From Solirubrobacter sp963736505 (lineage in GTDB: Bacteria; Actinomycetota; Thermoleophilia; Solirubrobacterales; Solirubrobacteraceae), in NCBI GenBank assembly GCA_963736505.1, contig CAVTOZ010000003.1, forward strand, positions 1,364,001-1,428,000: DNA of 64,000 bases. The letters run 5' to 3'. Below are positions 26,328-34,711 of this stretch, piece after piece. The notes below the pieces were generated by a model that worked only from the letters and a program-made list of their open reading frames with translations, was not told the DNA's origin and searched no databases. A program made the position numbers and the translations under genes. Each line of letters opens with the position of its first letter. The stretch's first letter is position 1.

Positions 26328-27452
26328 ATGAAATACATGGGTTCAAAGCGCGCGCTGCTCGTGAACGGCTTCGGTGAGGCAATCGTGGCCGAGGCGGCTA
26401 CGGCGATCCGCGTCGTCGATCTCTTCGCCGGGTCCGGAGCAGTTGCATGGTTTGCGGCCGAGCGAACGAACCGACCTGTCTTTGCCTACGATCTGCAGCG
26501 CTACTCGGCGGTGCTTGCGCGATGCGTGATCTCTCGAGGACGGCCCCTCGACGCCGAAATCCTGCTTGAAGGGTGGTTGCGGGGCGTCGAACGGGAACTA
26601 GGCTCCGAGGAGCACGCGGAACTCGCGCGTTTCGAGGGCGAGCCCTTTAGTGCCAGGACCGTCGCGCGAGCTCGCGAAGCTTGCGAGAAGGTTCCCGGCG
26701 GGCCGATTTGGCAGGCCTATGGTGGGCACTATTTCTCGCCGAGACAGGCACGTGCGTTGGATCTGGCGCTGTGGAGTATGCCTGATGGCGAACCGGCCCG
26801 GTCGGTCGCCCATGCTTCTGTAATCGCAGCAGCAAGCTACTGCGCGGCGTCGCCGGGCCACACGGCGCAGCCGTTCCAGCCGACGCCGACCTCGCTTCCG
26901 CACATCGCACAGATTTGGAGAAGAGATCCACTCGCCAAGATCGACGCCTGGGTGCGTGATGTTTGTAGACGGCACGCAAATCGCGTCGGGGAGGCTGGTG
27001 TCGCCGATGCGCTCGCCCAGGCGAACCAGCTCTCAAGCGGCGACCTCGTCATCGTTGACCCGCCGTATTCCGCCGTTCAATACAGCCGCTTCTACCACGT
27101 ACTTGAAACCATTGCGAACGGACGTTCAGTTGACGTTTCTGGCACGGGTCGATACCCGCCAGTCGTAGAACGGCCCGTATCGGATTTCAGCCTGAAGTCG
27201 CGCTCAGAACACGCTGTGGTTGCGCTGCTCGATGCGCTAGCCGCAGCCGACTGTCGCGTACTCTTGACCTTCCCAGCCGGCGAAAGCAGCAATGGCCTTT
27301 CGGGCGCACGCGTCGCTGAGCTCGCGAAGAAGCGATTCCGCGTGACCTCGCGAACGGTGTTGGGGCGATTTAGCACTCTCGGCGGCAATAACACCGTCAG
27401 GGCTTCGAGGCGCGTGTCGGCGGAATTGATCCTCCGGATGGCCCCGGCATAG
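26328..27452 (+). CDS. D12-class DNA adenine N6-methyltransferase
   Basis: A 374-residue class alpha adenine methyltransferase (Dam/M.DpnII group). The N-terminus MKYMGSKRALL is the PxxGsK-like motif X. DLFAGSGAVAWFA (residues 31-43) is SAM motif I. A large insert (about 60-230) would be the target-recognition domain, and VIVDPPYSAVQYSRFYHVLE is catalytic motif IV (DPPY). The final GRFSTLGGNNTVRASRRVSAELIL resembles the C-terminal end of this group. It modifies adenine in a specific sequence and, with the DGQHR and unknown partners, would mark self DNA. No cognate endonuclease is recognisable, unless the neighbouring PLD-helicase genes serve. Confidence 0.85.
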   Translation: MKYMGSKRALLVNGFGEAIVAEAATAIRVVDLFAGSGAVAWFAAERTNRPVFAYDLQRYSAVLARCVISRGRPLDAEILLEGWLRGVERELGSEEHAELARFEGEPFSARTVARAREACEKVPGGPIWQAYGGHYFSPRQARALDLALWSMPDGEPARSVAHASVIAAASYCAASPGHTAQPFQPTPTSLPHIAQIWRRDPLAKIDAWVRDVCRRHANRVGEAGVADALAQANQLSSGDLVIVDPPYSAVQYSRFYHVLETIANGRSVDVSGTGRYPPVVERPVSDFSLKSRSEHAVVALLDALAAADCRVLLTFPAGESSNGLSGARVAELAKKRFRVTSRTVLGRFSTLGGNNTVRASRRVSAELILRMAPA

Positions 27453-27711
27453 TCTCGCGACGCGCGCCCCGCCTTACACGTCGTACCTGACCGGCCTGCG
27501 CCGTGTCGATTGCCCAGCGTTGACGATCGCCGCTCGTCAACGCTCGATCGAACCCGACGACACACACCCCTGCACCGAGGGTGCGCGCGCCCGGCGGATC
27601 TGAATCCAAGTCGCTGATCGGCCACGCGCCGGGAGCGTCTACGCGCCAGAACTGCGAATTCGATTGCCGCGGAGGCCTGCTCGTCGGCTTAACGAGTAGA
27701 GGCCCGCATCC

Positions 27712-30630
27712 GTGCTCTCGATCGGCAAGCTGGCGGCCGGCCAGGCCAAGTACTACCTCGATCAGGCCGAGGCGCGCGTCGACGTCGTCGCAGAGCGTGG
27801 GCGAGGGGATCGAGGACTACTACCTCGGGCCGACCGAGGCCGGGGCGAGTGGATCGGCGCGGCGGCGCGCGAGCTCGGGCCTCGGCGGCGACGGTCGACG
27901 CCGGAGGCGCTTCGCCGCGTCCTCGCCGGGCTGGACCCGCGCGACGGGGCGCCGTTGCGGGCGTCGGCGAGCCCGGCTCGGGTCGCCGGCTTCGATCTGA
28001 CGTTCTCGGCGCCGAAGAGCGTGAGCGTGCTGTTCGGGCTCGGCGACCCGCAGCTGCGTGGTCTTGTACGTAAAGCTCACGATGTAGCGGCGCTGCGAGG
28101 CGGTTCGGCTACCTGGAGCGGTCGGCCGCTGCGGTGCGGCGCGGCCACGGCGGCGCGATCGTCGAGGAGGCGACGGGCTTCGTGGCCGCGGCGTTCCGGC
28201 ACCGGACGTCGCGGGCGGGCGATCCGCAGCTGCACACGCACGTCTTGGTCGCGAACCTCGGGCGCGGGATCGACGGGCGGTGGTCGGCGCTCGACGGGCG
28301 GCGGCTGTACGCGCACGCGCGCGCGGCGAGCTTCGTCTACCAGGCGGTGCTGCGGAGCGAGCTCACGCGCGACGGTCGGCGTGCGAGTGGACGCCCGTGC
28401 GGCACGGGATCGCCGAGGTCGTGGGTGTGCCGCGGCCGGTGACGCGGGCGTTCAGCCGGCGGCGGGCCGAGATCGACGCGGCGCTGGCCGAGCGTGGGAC
28501 GTCGGGCGCTCGGGCGGCGGAGGCGGCCGCGCTCGCGACGCGCCGGGCGAAGGATCCGCGGGTCATCGCGGAGGCGCTCGCGGCGGAGTGGCGCGACACG
28601 GGCGGCGGCGCTGGGCTTCGGCCGGCGCGGAGCTCGAGCTCGTTGCTCGGGCGACCGCCGGCTGCCGGAGCGTCGCTGGACGCGCGCGAGTGGGATGCGG
28701 CGGCGGACCGGCTCGCCGGTCCGCACGGGCTGACGCGGCAGGCGGCGACGTTCACGCGCGCGCGAGGTGCTGCAGGCGCTGTGCGAAGCGCTCCCGCGCG
28801 GCTCGCAGATGACCGTCGCACGAGCTGGAGCGCGGCGGCGGATCGGTTCCTCGCGACGCGCGCGGTCGCCGTTGATCCCGGACGGTGAGACGCGCGCGGC
28901 CGGAGAGTCGTTTCGGCGGCGCGATGGGCGGGTGCATTCCGGCGGGCGCGGATCGGCTGCGCTACTCGACGCCGGAGCACCTCGCGCTCGAGCGGCGGCT
29001 CGTCGAGCGCGCTGTCGGCTCCGCCGGCGGAGATGCGGCGCGGCGTGGCGGGCGCGGCCGCCGTCGAAGCGGCCGTGGTCGCGCGGCCGACGCTGTCGAC
29101 GCGAGAACAGCGCCGCGTCGTCGAGACGCTGTGCCTCGACGGGGATGGCGTCGCGGTCGTGGCGGGCAAGGCCGGAGCGGGGAAGACGTTCGCGCTCGGC
29201 GCCGCTCGCGAGGCGTGGCAGGACGGCCGGGCTACCCGGTCCTGGGCGTCGCGGTCGCGCGGCGCGCGGCGAACGAGCTGACCGAGCAGGCGCCGGCATC
29301 CAGAGCACGAGCGTCGCCGCGCTGCTGCAGCGATCTCACGGCGGCGAACGGCTCCCGGACCGCTGCGTGCTCGTCGTCGACGAGGCCGGGATGCTCGCCG
29401 ACGCGGCAGCTCGCGGAGCTGCTCGACCATGTCGAGCGTGCCAACGGCAAGCTCGTGCTCGTCGGCGACCACCGGCAGCTGCCGGAGATCGGCGCCGGCG
29501 GATCGTTCGTCGGTCTCGTGCAGCGGGGACTGGCGGTCGAGCTCGGCGAGAACGTCCGCCAGGTCAACGCGTGGGAGCGCGAAGCGCTCGATCATCTGCG
29601 CGCCGGTGGGGCGGATTCCGCGCTCGCGCTCTATCGTGGAGCATGGACGCGCTGGCGATCGAGCCGAGCGAGCGACGCGACGCGCGACCGGCTCGTGCGC
29701 GACTGGCTGGCCTCGGCGCCCGGATGAGGACGCGGTGATGATCGCCCAGCGCCGCGCCGACGTCGCCGATCTCAACGCGCGCGCGCGCGCGCGCGCTCCG
29801 CGACGGCGGGCGCGCTCGGCGGCTCGAGCTCGAGCTGCCGGGCGGCGCGTTCGCCGTCGGCGACGCCGTGGTGATCAAGCGCAACGATCTTCGCCTCGGC
29901 GTCAGCCAACGGCCAGCGCGGCCGCGTGATCGGCGTCGATCCGGCGGCCGGCGCGCTGACGCTCGATGCTCGGGCGAGCGGACGTCCGAGCTCGACCGCG
30001 CGTTCCTCGACGGCGTCACGCGCGACGGCGATCCGACGCTGCTGCACGGCTACGCGATCACCGGCCACGTCGCCCAGGGCGCGACCGTCGATCGCGCCTT
30101 CGTGCTCGCCGGCAAGGGCATCGAGCCGCGAGTGGGCCTACGTCGCCCTCAGCCGCGGCCGCCTCGCGAACCGTCTCTACGTCTCCGCGACGCAGCCCGA
30201 CGACGCGCGGCGAGTTCGCGCCCGGCGAGCAGGGAGCCCGGGGACCCTGGAGCGCCTCGCGGCCGCGCTGCGGACGAGCACGCCCAGGTGCTCGCCATCG
30301 ACAGCGGATCGAGCGACTCGCGCGACCGACAGCTGGAGGCTCGCAACGCGGCCGAACGGACCGGCACGCACTCGAGCGGCCAAGGCTGCGGTGGCTCCCG
30401 GGACGCCGGCGCGAACTCGAGCGGGCGCGGCGTCGACGAACGTGACGCAATCGGGGAGCTGCGCTCGCGCGGCAGTGCGGCTCGAGGCCGAACGTCTGCA
30501 CGGGACGCGGCCGTTCGTCAGCGAGCAGGAGCGTCGACGCGCGCACACGACTGACCCTCGACCTGCTCGCCGAGCGCGCGACCGAGCGGATCCTCCGACG
30601 CGGCAGAGTGCTTCGGCCGGGAGCTCTGAC
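27712..30630 (+). pseudogene. MobF-type conjugative relaxase-helicase (TrwC/TraI-like), multiple frameshifts
   Basis: A large plus-strand gene scattered over all three frames. Piece by piece it gives a TrwC relaxase N-terminus (LSIGKLAAGQAKYYLDQAEA with catalytic tyrosines; FDLTFSAPKSVSVLFGLGD), the metal-binding histidines in GDPQLHTHVLVANLGRG, and then a RecD-like helicase (VVAGKAGAGKTFALGAAREA; RCVLVVDEAG; LVGDHRQLPEIGAGGSF; YAITGHVAQGATVDRAFVLAG; YVALSRGR). At least eight frame changes are needed, so no functional product is possible. It shows that element 2 once was mobilisable or conjugative. The 3' tail matches the remnant at 2590 in element 1. Bases 27453-27711 hold no other gene that I can support. 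Confidence 0.85.
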
Positions 30631-30631
30631 C

Positions 30632-30890
30632 ATGCCACGCGCCGTCGGCCCGCCCGCTCCAGCCGGTTCCCCGCTACACGCTCACGCGCCGCGAGGCCGC
30701 GGCGGCGCTGAGCATCAGCCTCAATCACTTCGAGCGGCACGTCCAGCCGGAGCTCAAGGTCGTCGCCGCTCGGCCAGCTGATCCTGATCCCCGTCAGCGA
30801 GCTCGAGCGCTGGGTTCAGCGGCACGCGCGCTTCCTCGTCGAGACGCCGGTCCTCTCGATCGAGCCGAGGCCGTCACGGAAGTCCGCCTG
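30632..30890 (+). pseudogene. Excisionase-type helix-turn-helix gene of element 2, frameshifted
   Basis: Homologue of the gene at 2748. After ATG 30632, one extra base relative to element 1 shifts the frame before RYTLTRREAAAALSISLNHFERHVQPELKVV. A second extra base at about 30768 shifts it again before LILIPVSELERWVQRHARFLVE. The ATG has GGGAG upstream and directly follows the relaxase remnant, the same order as in element 1. Confidence 0.65.
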
Positions 30891-30909
30891 ACCGGCCTGG
30901 GAACGAAAA

Positions 30910-30930
30910 GAGCCGCCCATTGGGCGGCTC
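30910..30930. terminator. Hairpin terminator after the relaxase/HTH remnant
   Basis: GAGCCGCC-CATTG-GGCGGCTC forms a perfect 8-base GC-rich stem, preceded by AAAA on the plus strand. It lies between the plus-strand HTH remnant and the minus-strand DUF2442 gene, so it would favour termination of the minus-strand transcript (U run on that side). Confidence 0.55.
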
Positions 30931-31042
30931 GTACTCGTCTTATCGGCAGGTCGCGGCGCGAGCTTTACGCTGTCATCGATGCTGGCGCGTTGCCGCTCAG
31001 CTTGCCGCCGCGACGGCTCGCTGCCGCTGGCTACGACCGTGG

Positions 31043-31321
31043 TCACGCGGCTACGTCTTGATCCGGCCAACGTCCAGAGCGGATTCGCCGATAGAGCGTG
31101 TCAGGCGCGAGATCGGCTCCGCTCGGCCACACGATCGTGCCGAGCTCTGGGTCGACCGAGACGTGCGCGAAGCCATCTGGGGTTCGGGCCTCGGCGAATA
31201 CGGGTCCTTGCATGCGGTCGAGAACTTCGACGTCTCCGACGAGGCCGTCGGCGAACACCAGGTGCAGCACGCCGTGGCGCACGACGGTGACGGCGGTTAT
31301 GTCCTGCGCGAAGCGGGTCAT
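31043..31321 (-). CDS. DUF2442 protein
   Basis: A 92-residue protein matching DUF2442: ITAVTVVRHGVLHLVFADGLVGDVEVLDRMQGPVFAE...FAHVSVDPELGTIVWPSGADLAPDTLY. This small domain is nearly always next to DUF4160, as here: its ATG overlaps the stop of the upstream DUF4160 gene by four bases. The pair is suspected to be a toxin-antitoxin-like or stress module; the function is not established. Located between the dead relaxase and the CD-NTase trio of element 2. Confidence 0.85.
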   Translation of the reverse strand: MTRFAQDITAVTVVRHGVLHLVFADGLVGDVEVLDRMQGPVFAEARTPDGFAHVSVDPELGTIVWPSGADLAPDTLYRRIRSGRWPDQDVAA

Positions 31322-31578
31322 CGCAACGGTTCGATCGGATTCAGTGTCTCACCGGCACGGGCTCGGTTCCAGTTCTCGGTCAGCTCTTGCTGGTGGAGCT
31401 CAGCCCACGCCATGACCAACCGGTGCTGGCGCCGACCGAGCGTGCTGTCCATCACTTCGAGCGTGTCGATCCGGATCCGCGCCTCGCCGGCGGCGTGGCG
31501 AGCGTGGAAGTGGGGCGGATCATGGTCGTCGAAGAACATCGCGATCACGATGCCAAAGAAGCGACTGATGGCCGGCAC
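31318..31578 (-). CDS. DUF4160 protein
   Basis: An 86-residue protein with the DUF4160 signature: PAISRFFGIVIAMFFDDHDPPHFHARHAAGEARIRIDTLEV, ending LVMAWAELHQQELTENWNRA. The HDPPHFHARH segment is histidine-rich and could bind a metal. It is the first gene of a two-gene minus-strand operon with DUF2442 (ATGA overlap). Confidence 0.85.
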   Translation of the reverse strand: MPAISRFFGIVIAMFFDDHDPPHFHARHAAGEARIRIDTLEVMDSTLGRRQHRLVMAWAELHQQELTENWNRARAGETLNPIEPLR

Positions 31579-31654
31579 AGTCGGGATGATCTCGCTCGCT
31601 CCGGCATATTCGCGATCGCCGACCCCAGCTCTTGCTGCGACTGGACGGCCGCGA

Positions 31655-32386
31655 TCACCTCAGCCAGGCGCGTACCAAAACGTCGCCGTCTTCTTCGGCG
31701 CCAGCGAACCCGGGAGGTCGTTCCTGAGCGAGGACTCGCCAGGCCTCTTCGGCGAGCCGCTCTGTTCGTGAGATCTCGCCTTCGAGCTCTTGGCGTCGCG
31801 AGCGAGTATCTCCGAGCATGCTCATCTGGTCCGGAGGAGGCAGCGCTTGAAGCTGCTCGTGCAACTCGCCTAGCCGTTGCTGATAGGCGCGCGCGAGTTC
31901 CGGATCCAACATGTAGAACCCGGCTTCATCCGCGCGCCGGACCAGCGGACTCCGACTGAGCTGCGTTTGAAGTACGGCTTCGGGACGTTTGCCCGCAGCG
32001 TCCCAGCCGTCTTCGCGGAGCCATGCCAGCCACGTGCGGTGATGGATCTTCTGTCTCGTCACGCCGCGACGAAGTACGGCGCGGGCAGCGGCTTCGCGTA
32101 GGGCAACACCCGACAGCGGAGCGTTCTCTGCGACCTCCGGCAGGGGGTGACTCGGTGCATCTCCGGCTGTTAGGCCCATCGCCTGCTCGAGCACCGCGTC
32201 GAGACGCCCGAGCTCCTCTTCGCGTGCCTGGCGATAGGCGCGAATCGCGCTCAATTCGGAAAGCAGCTCTTGCTCTCTGCGCCCGGCTTCGCGCAGCTCT
32301 TGCCGCGAGCGCTGAACCTGTTGACGAAGACTCGCTGTGACGAAGGCGAGGGTGCGCTCCGCAACCTCGCGCTCCACGCGCGTCAT
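31655..32386 (-). CDS. Coiled-coil protein with winged-helix (HARE-HTH-like) domain
   Basis: A 243-residue protein if started at ATG 32386 (MTRVEREVAERTLAFV); the frame is open to 32551, but the extra N-terminus is Cys/Pro-rich and unlikely. Residues about 10-65 are a coiled coil (SLRQQVQRSRQELREAGRRE...). The middle, GVALREAAARAVLRRGVTRQKIHHRTWLAWL followed by RSPLVRRADEAGFYMLDPE, resembles the HARE-HTH winged helix found in chromatin and restriction proteins. A second coiled coil closes the protein. It is divergent from the CD-NTase gene across 234 bases. It could be a regulator of that operon or a DNA-recognition accessory; both are inference. Confidence 0.65.
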   Translation of the reverse strand: MTRVEREVAERTLAFVTASLRQQVQRSRQELREAGRREQELLSELSAIRAYRQAREEELGRLDAVLEQAMGLTAGDAPSHPLPEVAENAPLSGVALREAAARAVLRRGVTRQKIHHRTWLAWLREDGWDAAGKRPEAVLQTQLSRSPLVRRADEAGFYMLDPELARAYQQRLGELHEQLQALPPPDQMSMLGDTRSRRQELEGEISRTERLAEEAWRVLAQERPPGFAGAEEDGDVLVRAWLR

Positions 32387-32620
32387 GCGCGAGGACGGTT
32401 CGGGGGCAGCGGGCGCGGCACTCCCGCATCCATAGCGAATGAGCTGGCTTGACTTGCGGCCGACGCCCGCAAAGAGCGGCTTCGACTTGTCACGCCTGGC
32501 GCCGTGACACGCACAGGCCGGGACGTGATGTCGGGGTTTCTGTCCGACCAAAGGCGCTTAATCCGTCTCACGGCAGAGCTGCACCAGCACAACTCATCGT
32601 GAGACAGAAGGGATCGGAGC

Positions 32621-33718
32621 ATGCCGACCTATCGCTACCCACCGACCATTGAGACCCCCGGCGATCGGGTGGTCGAGAGTGTGCTCCGCGGAATCGCGGT
32701 ACGTGCTGACGTGCTGGGCGAAGGCAAGCATCGCCGCAATCTGATCTGCGACATCGCCGCGCGTCACGACGCTGCGCGCCGCGTGTACTTCTCCGGATCG
32801 ATTGCCCACGGGACGCATAACGCCCCGCTCGGAGACGCCGACTGTGGCGTGGTTATCGACCGCCGGCCGGAGGTCTTCCGAGCATTCGGCCCGGAGGCCG
32901 GACCCGGGGCTCAGGGACCGGAAGCGTTCTATCAGTCGTTCGCGGAGTTCATCGAACCTCGCGTTCGTGCTGCCGGCTACTCCCGTCTCGAACTCGACCT
33001 CACGGGCAATCGAGCGATCAAGTTCGTCTTCAACGAGCCGATCGAGTTCGACGACCTCGGGCCTGTCGACCCCTACGTCGATCTCATCGTCGCCCTCCGG
33101 CGTGACGAGGATCACAAGGGATTGTGGATCCCGAACAGGCGTGCACGTTGGTGGGATCCGGCGAACCCCGAACGTCATACCGAGCTGATGACGGAGCGCG
33201 ACCCTCGCCCGATCTCCGTCCACCGGGCTCATCTCGTGCGTCTCGCGAAGCGCGCAGTCAAGCGCGACGGCGAGCGGGGCATCCAGGTGATGTGCTCATG
33301 GAACCTGAGCGCGCTCAGCCTCGACCTGGTGACGGGGCGAGGCCAGCTCGCGGCAACTCTCGCCGAATTCCTCGAGGGCGCTTCGAGCTCAATTGCTGAA
33401 CGGCTCACCGATGACCCCGCTGGAGTCGCGGGTGAGATCCAGCTGCCTGAGGGCGTTACCCGGGAGATTGCGGCGCGCCGGTTGGCAGAGATGGCCGACA
33501 TTGTCTGGCGAGCGGTCAGGGCCCGATCGGAGCTCGAAGCAAGGACGGCACTCGCTCCGCTCTTCGGCACTGAGATCGACGAGATCCGTGCGCGGGAGAC
33601 CGATTTGTTGCGCTCGCACCCGCTGAACGCTGCGCTTCGACGTCACGATTCCGGAGCAGTCGCTTCAGCGATCGGCTCGGTGGTCCCGCTCAAGCACACC
33701 GCGTCGGACGGCCACTGA
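32621..33718 (+). CDS. CD-NTase-like nucleotidyltransferase (CBASS-type cyclase)
   Basis: A 365-residue nucleotidyltransferase. The catalytic signature is FSGSIAHGTHNAPLGDADCGVVID (G59-S60 and the metal-binding D72 and D74), with the third acidic residue in VDPYVDLIVAL (D154). The helical lid includes IPNRRARWWDPANPERHTEL, SVHRAHLVRLAKRAVKRD and MCSWNLSALSLDLV, the usual layout of cGAS/DncV-like enzymes. Such enzymes make cyclic or linear oligonucleotide signals on phage infection. ATG 32621 follows AAGGGATCGGAG. The next genes encode an E2-like protein and a one-TM protein in the same direction, a short type II CBASS-like arrangement. The nucleotide product cannot be deduced. Confidence 0.75.
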   Translation: MPTYRYPPTIETPGDRVVESVLRGIAVRADVLGEGKHRRNLICDIAARHDAARRVYFSGSIAHGTHNAPLGDADCGVVIDRRPEVFRAFGPEAGPGAQGPEAFYQSFAEFIEPRVRAAGYSRLELDLTGNRAIKFVFNEPIEFDDLGPVDPYVDLIVALRRDEDHKGLWIPNRRARWWDPANPERHTELMTERDPRPISVHRAHLVRLAKRAVKRDGERGIQVMCSWNLSALSLDLVTGRGQLAATLAEFLEGASSSIAERLTDDPAGVAGEIQLPEGVTREIAARRLAEMADIVWRAVRARSELEARTALAPLFGTEIDEIRARETDLLRSHPLNAALRRHDSGAVASAIGSVVPLKHTASDGH

Positions 33719-33733
33719 CGGACGTCTCAGGTC

Positions 33734-34135
33734 ATGCAACTCGGGCACACGAGCCCCCCGGTGAGCGTGCAAACCGGGGCCGGCCGCATCGTCTACAGAC
33801 TCATCGTGGACGTCCCGGCGACCGCGCTTCGGGCGCCTGTGCGCATCGAGCTATCGACGCGCACACGGCCGTGGCGGCCACGGGTTGTGGCTGTGGTTCC
33901 CGAGTGCCTGCGCCATCGCTACGGCGATGGCTCTTTGTGTATGTGGTGGGAGCGCGACCCTAACGAGCGGCGATGGATGATGAGCGACGGGCTCGCGGCT
34001 CTCATCCACTACGTCCAAGTCCACCTGTATCAGGAGGCTTGCTGCCGGGCGGGCGAGTCCTGGCCCGGAGAAGAAGCGCCGGGTCTGCATGTTCGGAAGC
34101 GCTCATGCGCGACCTGCGGAGGCAGCGGTCGATGA
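33734..34135 (+). CDS. E2-like ubiquitin-conjugating-fold protein (CBASS Cap2 E2-type)
   Basis: A 133-residue protein with the prokaryotic E2 signature HRYGDGSLCMWWERD, where Cys69 would be the catalytic cysteine, followed by LAALIHYVQVHLYQE and AGESWPGEEAPG, which match the W-x-x-Y...G-x-W-x-G-x-E end of bacterial E2-like CBASS proteins. A C-terminal CATC pair is extra. In type II CBASS, E2 chemistry attaches the CD-NTase C-terminus to targets to prime signalling; short systems have only the E2. No E1 or JAB peptidase is encoded nearby. Sixteen bases follow the CD-NTase stop, and its own stop overlaps the next ATG (ATGA). Confidence 0.75.
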   Translation: MQLGHTSPPVSVQTGAGRIVYRLIVDVPATALRAPVRIELSTRTRPWRPRVVAVVPECLRHRYGDGSLCMWWERDPNERRWMMSDGLAALIHYVQVHLYQEACCRAGESWPGEEAPGLHVRKRSCATCGGSGR

Positions 34136-34644
34136 GCGTGAGCGAGGTTGTGCGCGACTACGGGCCTCTCGTCGGATTCCTCGGCGTCGGTACCACGCTG
34201 TGGGTCAACGGCGTAAGGGCCGAGCTCACGCGCCGGCGAGAGATGCATGCTCGCGCGATCGAGGCGGTTGTCGCGTACCTGCAGATGCCTTACGCGATTC
34301 GGAGACGTCGTCACGAGCACCAGCACCGCAGTGCTGAGCGCGTTCGTCTATCTGATGCATTCAGCGCGGTTCAGGCCGAACTCGCCACTTGCGAGGCACT
34401 CATGCGCACCGACGTTGACTCGCTGGTTCGGGACGGCTACGCGGCGCTCGTTGCAACGCTCCGCGAGCACGCCGGCGAGCAGGCTAAGAGCGCGTGGCGG
34501 ACTCCACCCATCGAATCGGACTGCGAGATGGGGATGGGCGACGTCCACGACGCCCTCCGACGAGTCCGTGAGCAACAACGCAGCTTTGAACGAACCACCG
34601 CACGCGCAACGCAGCCTTGGTATCGCAAGGTGCTCCGTTCTTGA
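34132..34644 (+). CDS. One-TM protein, candidate CBASS effector
   Basis: A 170-residue protein. ATG 34132 overlaps the E2 stop and has GGAGG 9 bases upstream; the frame open further upstream is E2 antisense-like sequence. One hydrophobic segment (YGPLVGFLGVGTTLWVNG, about residues 10-27) is followed by a long basic, helical cytoplasmic part (RAELTRRREMHARAIEAVVAYL; RRRRHEHQHRSAERV). The family is not recognised. Its place after CD-NTase and E2 suggests a membrane effector activated by the nucleotide signal, as for the 2TM effectors of other CBASS operons, but with one TM and no known sensor domain. It could instead be an accessory anchor. Confidence 0.65.
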   Translation: MSVSEVVRDYGPLVGFLGVGTTLWVNGVRAELTRRREMHARAIEAVVAYLQMPYAIRRRRHEHQHRSAERVRLSDAFSAVQAELATCEALMRTDVDSLVRDGYAALVATLREHAGEQAKSAWRTPPIESDCEMGMGDVHDALRRVREQQRSFERTTARATQPWYRKVLRS

Positions 34645-34711
34645 TCGGAGCAGCGCGGACAACAGAACGCGCCTCCGCCAGCGCATGTACACGCTGAAGG
34701 GCAGCGGTGCA

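Noticed and set aside
27712..30711. Six to ten separate small genes in the relaxase region
   Set aside because: Motifs of one MobF relaxase-helicase occur in order across changing frames, so this is one broken gene, not many small ones.
32621..34644. Complete type II CBASS with E1 and JAB peptidase
   Set aside because: No ThiF/E1 adenylation motif or JAB (HxHPxxxxxxSxxD) motif is found in the neighbouring frames; only the E2 part is supported.
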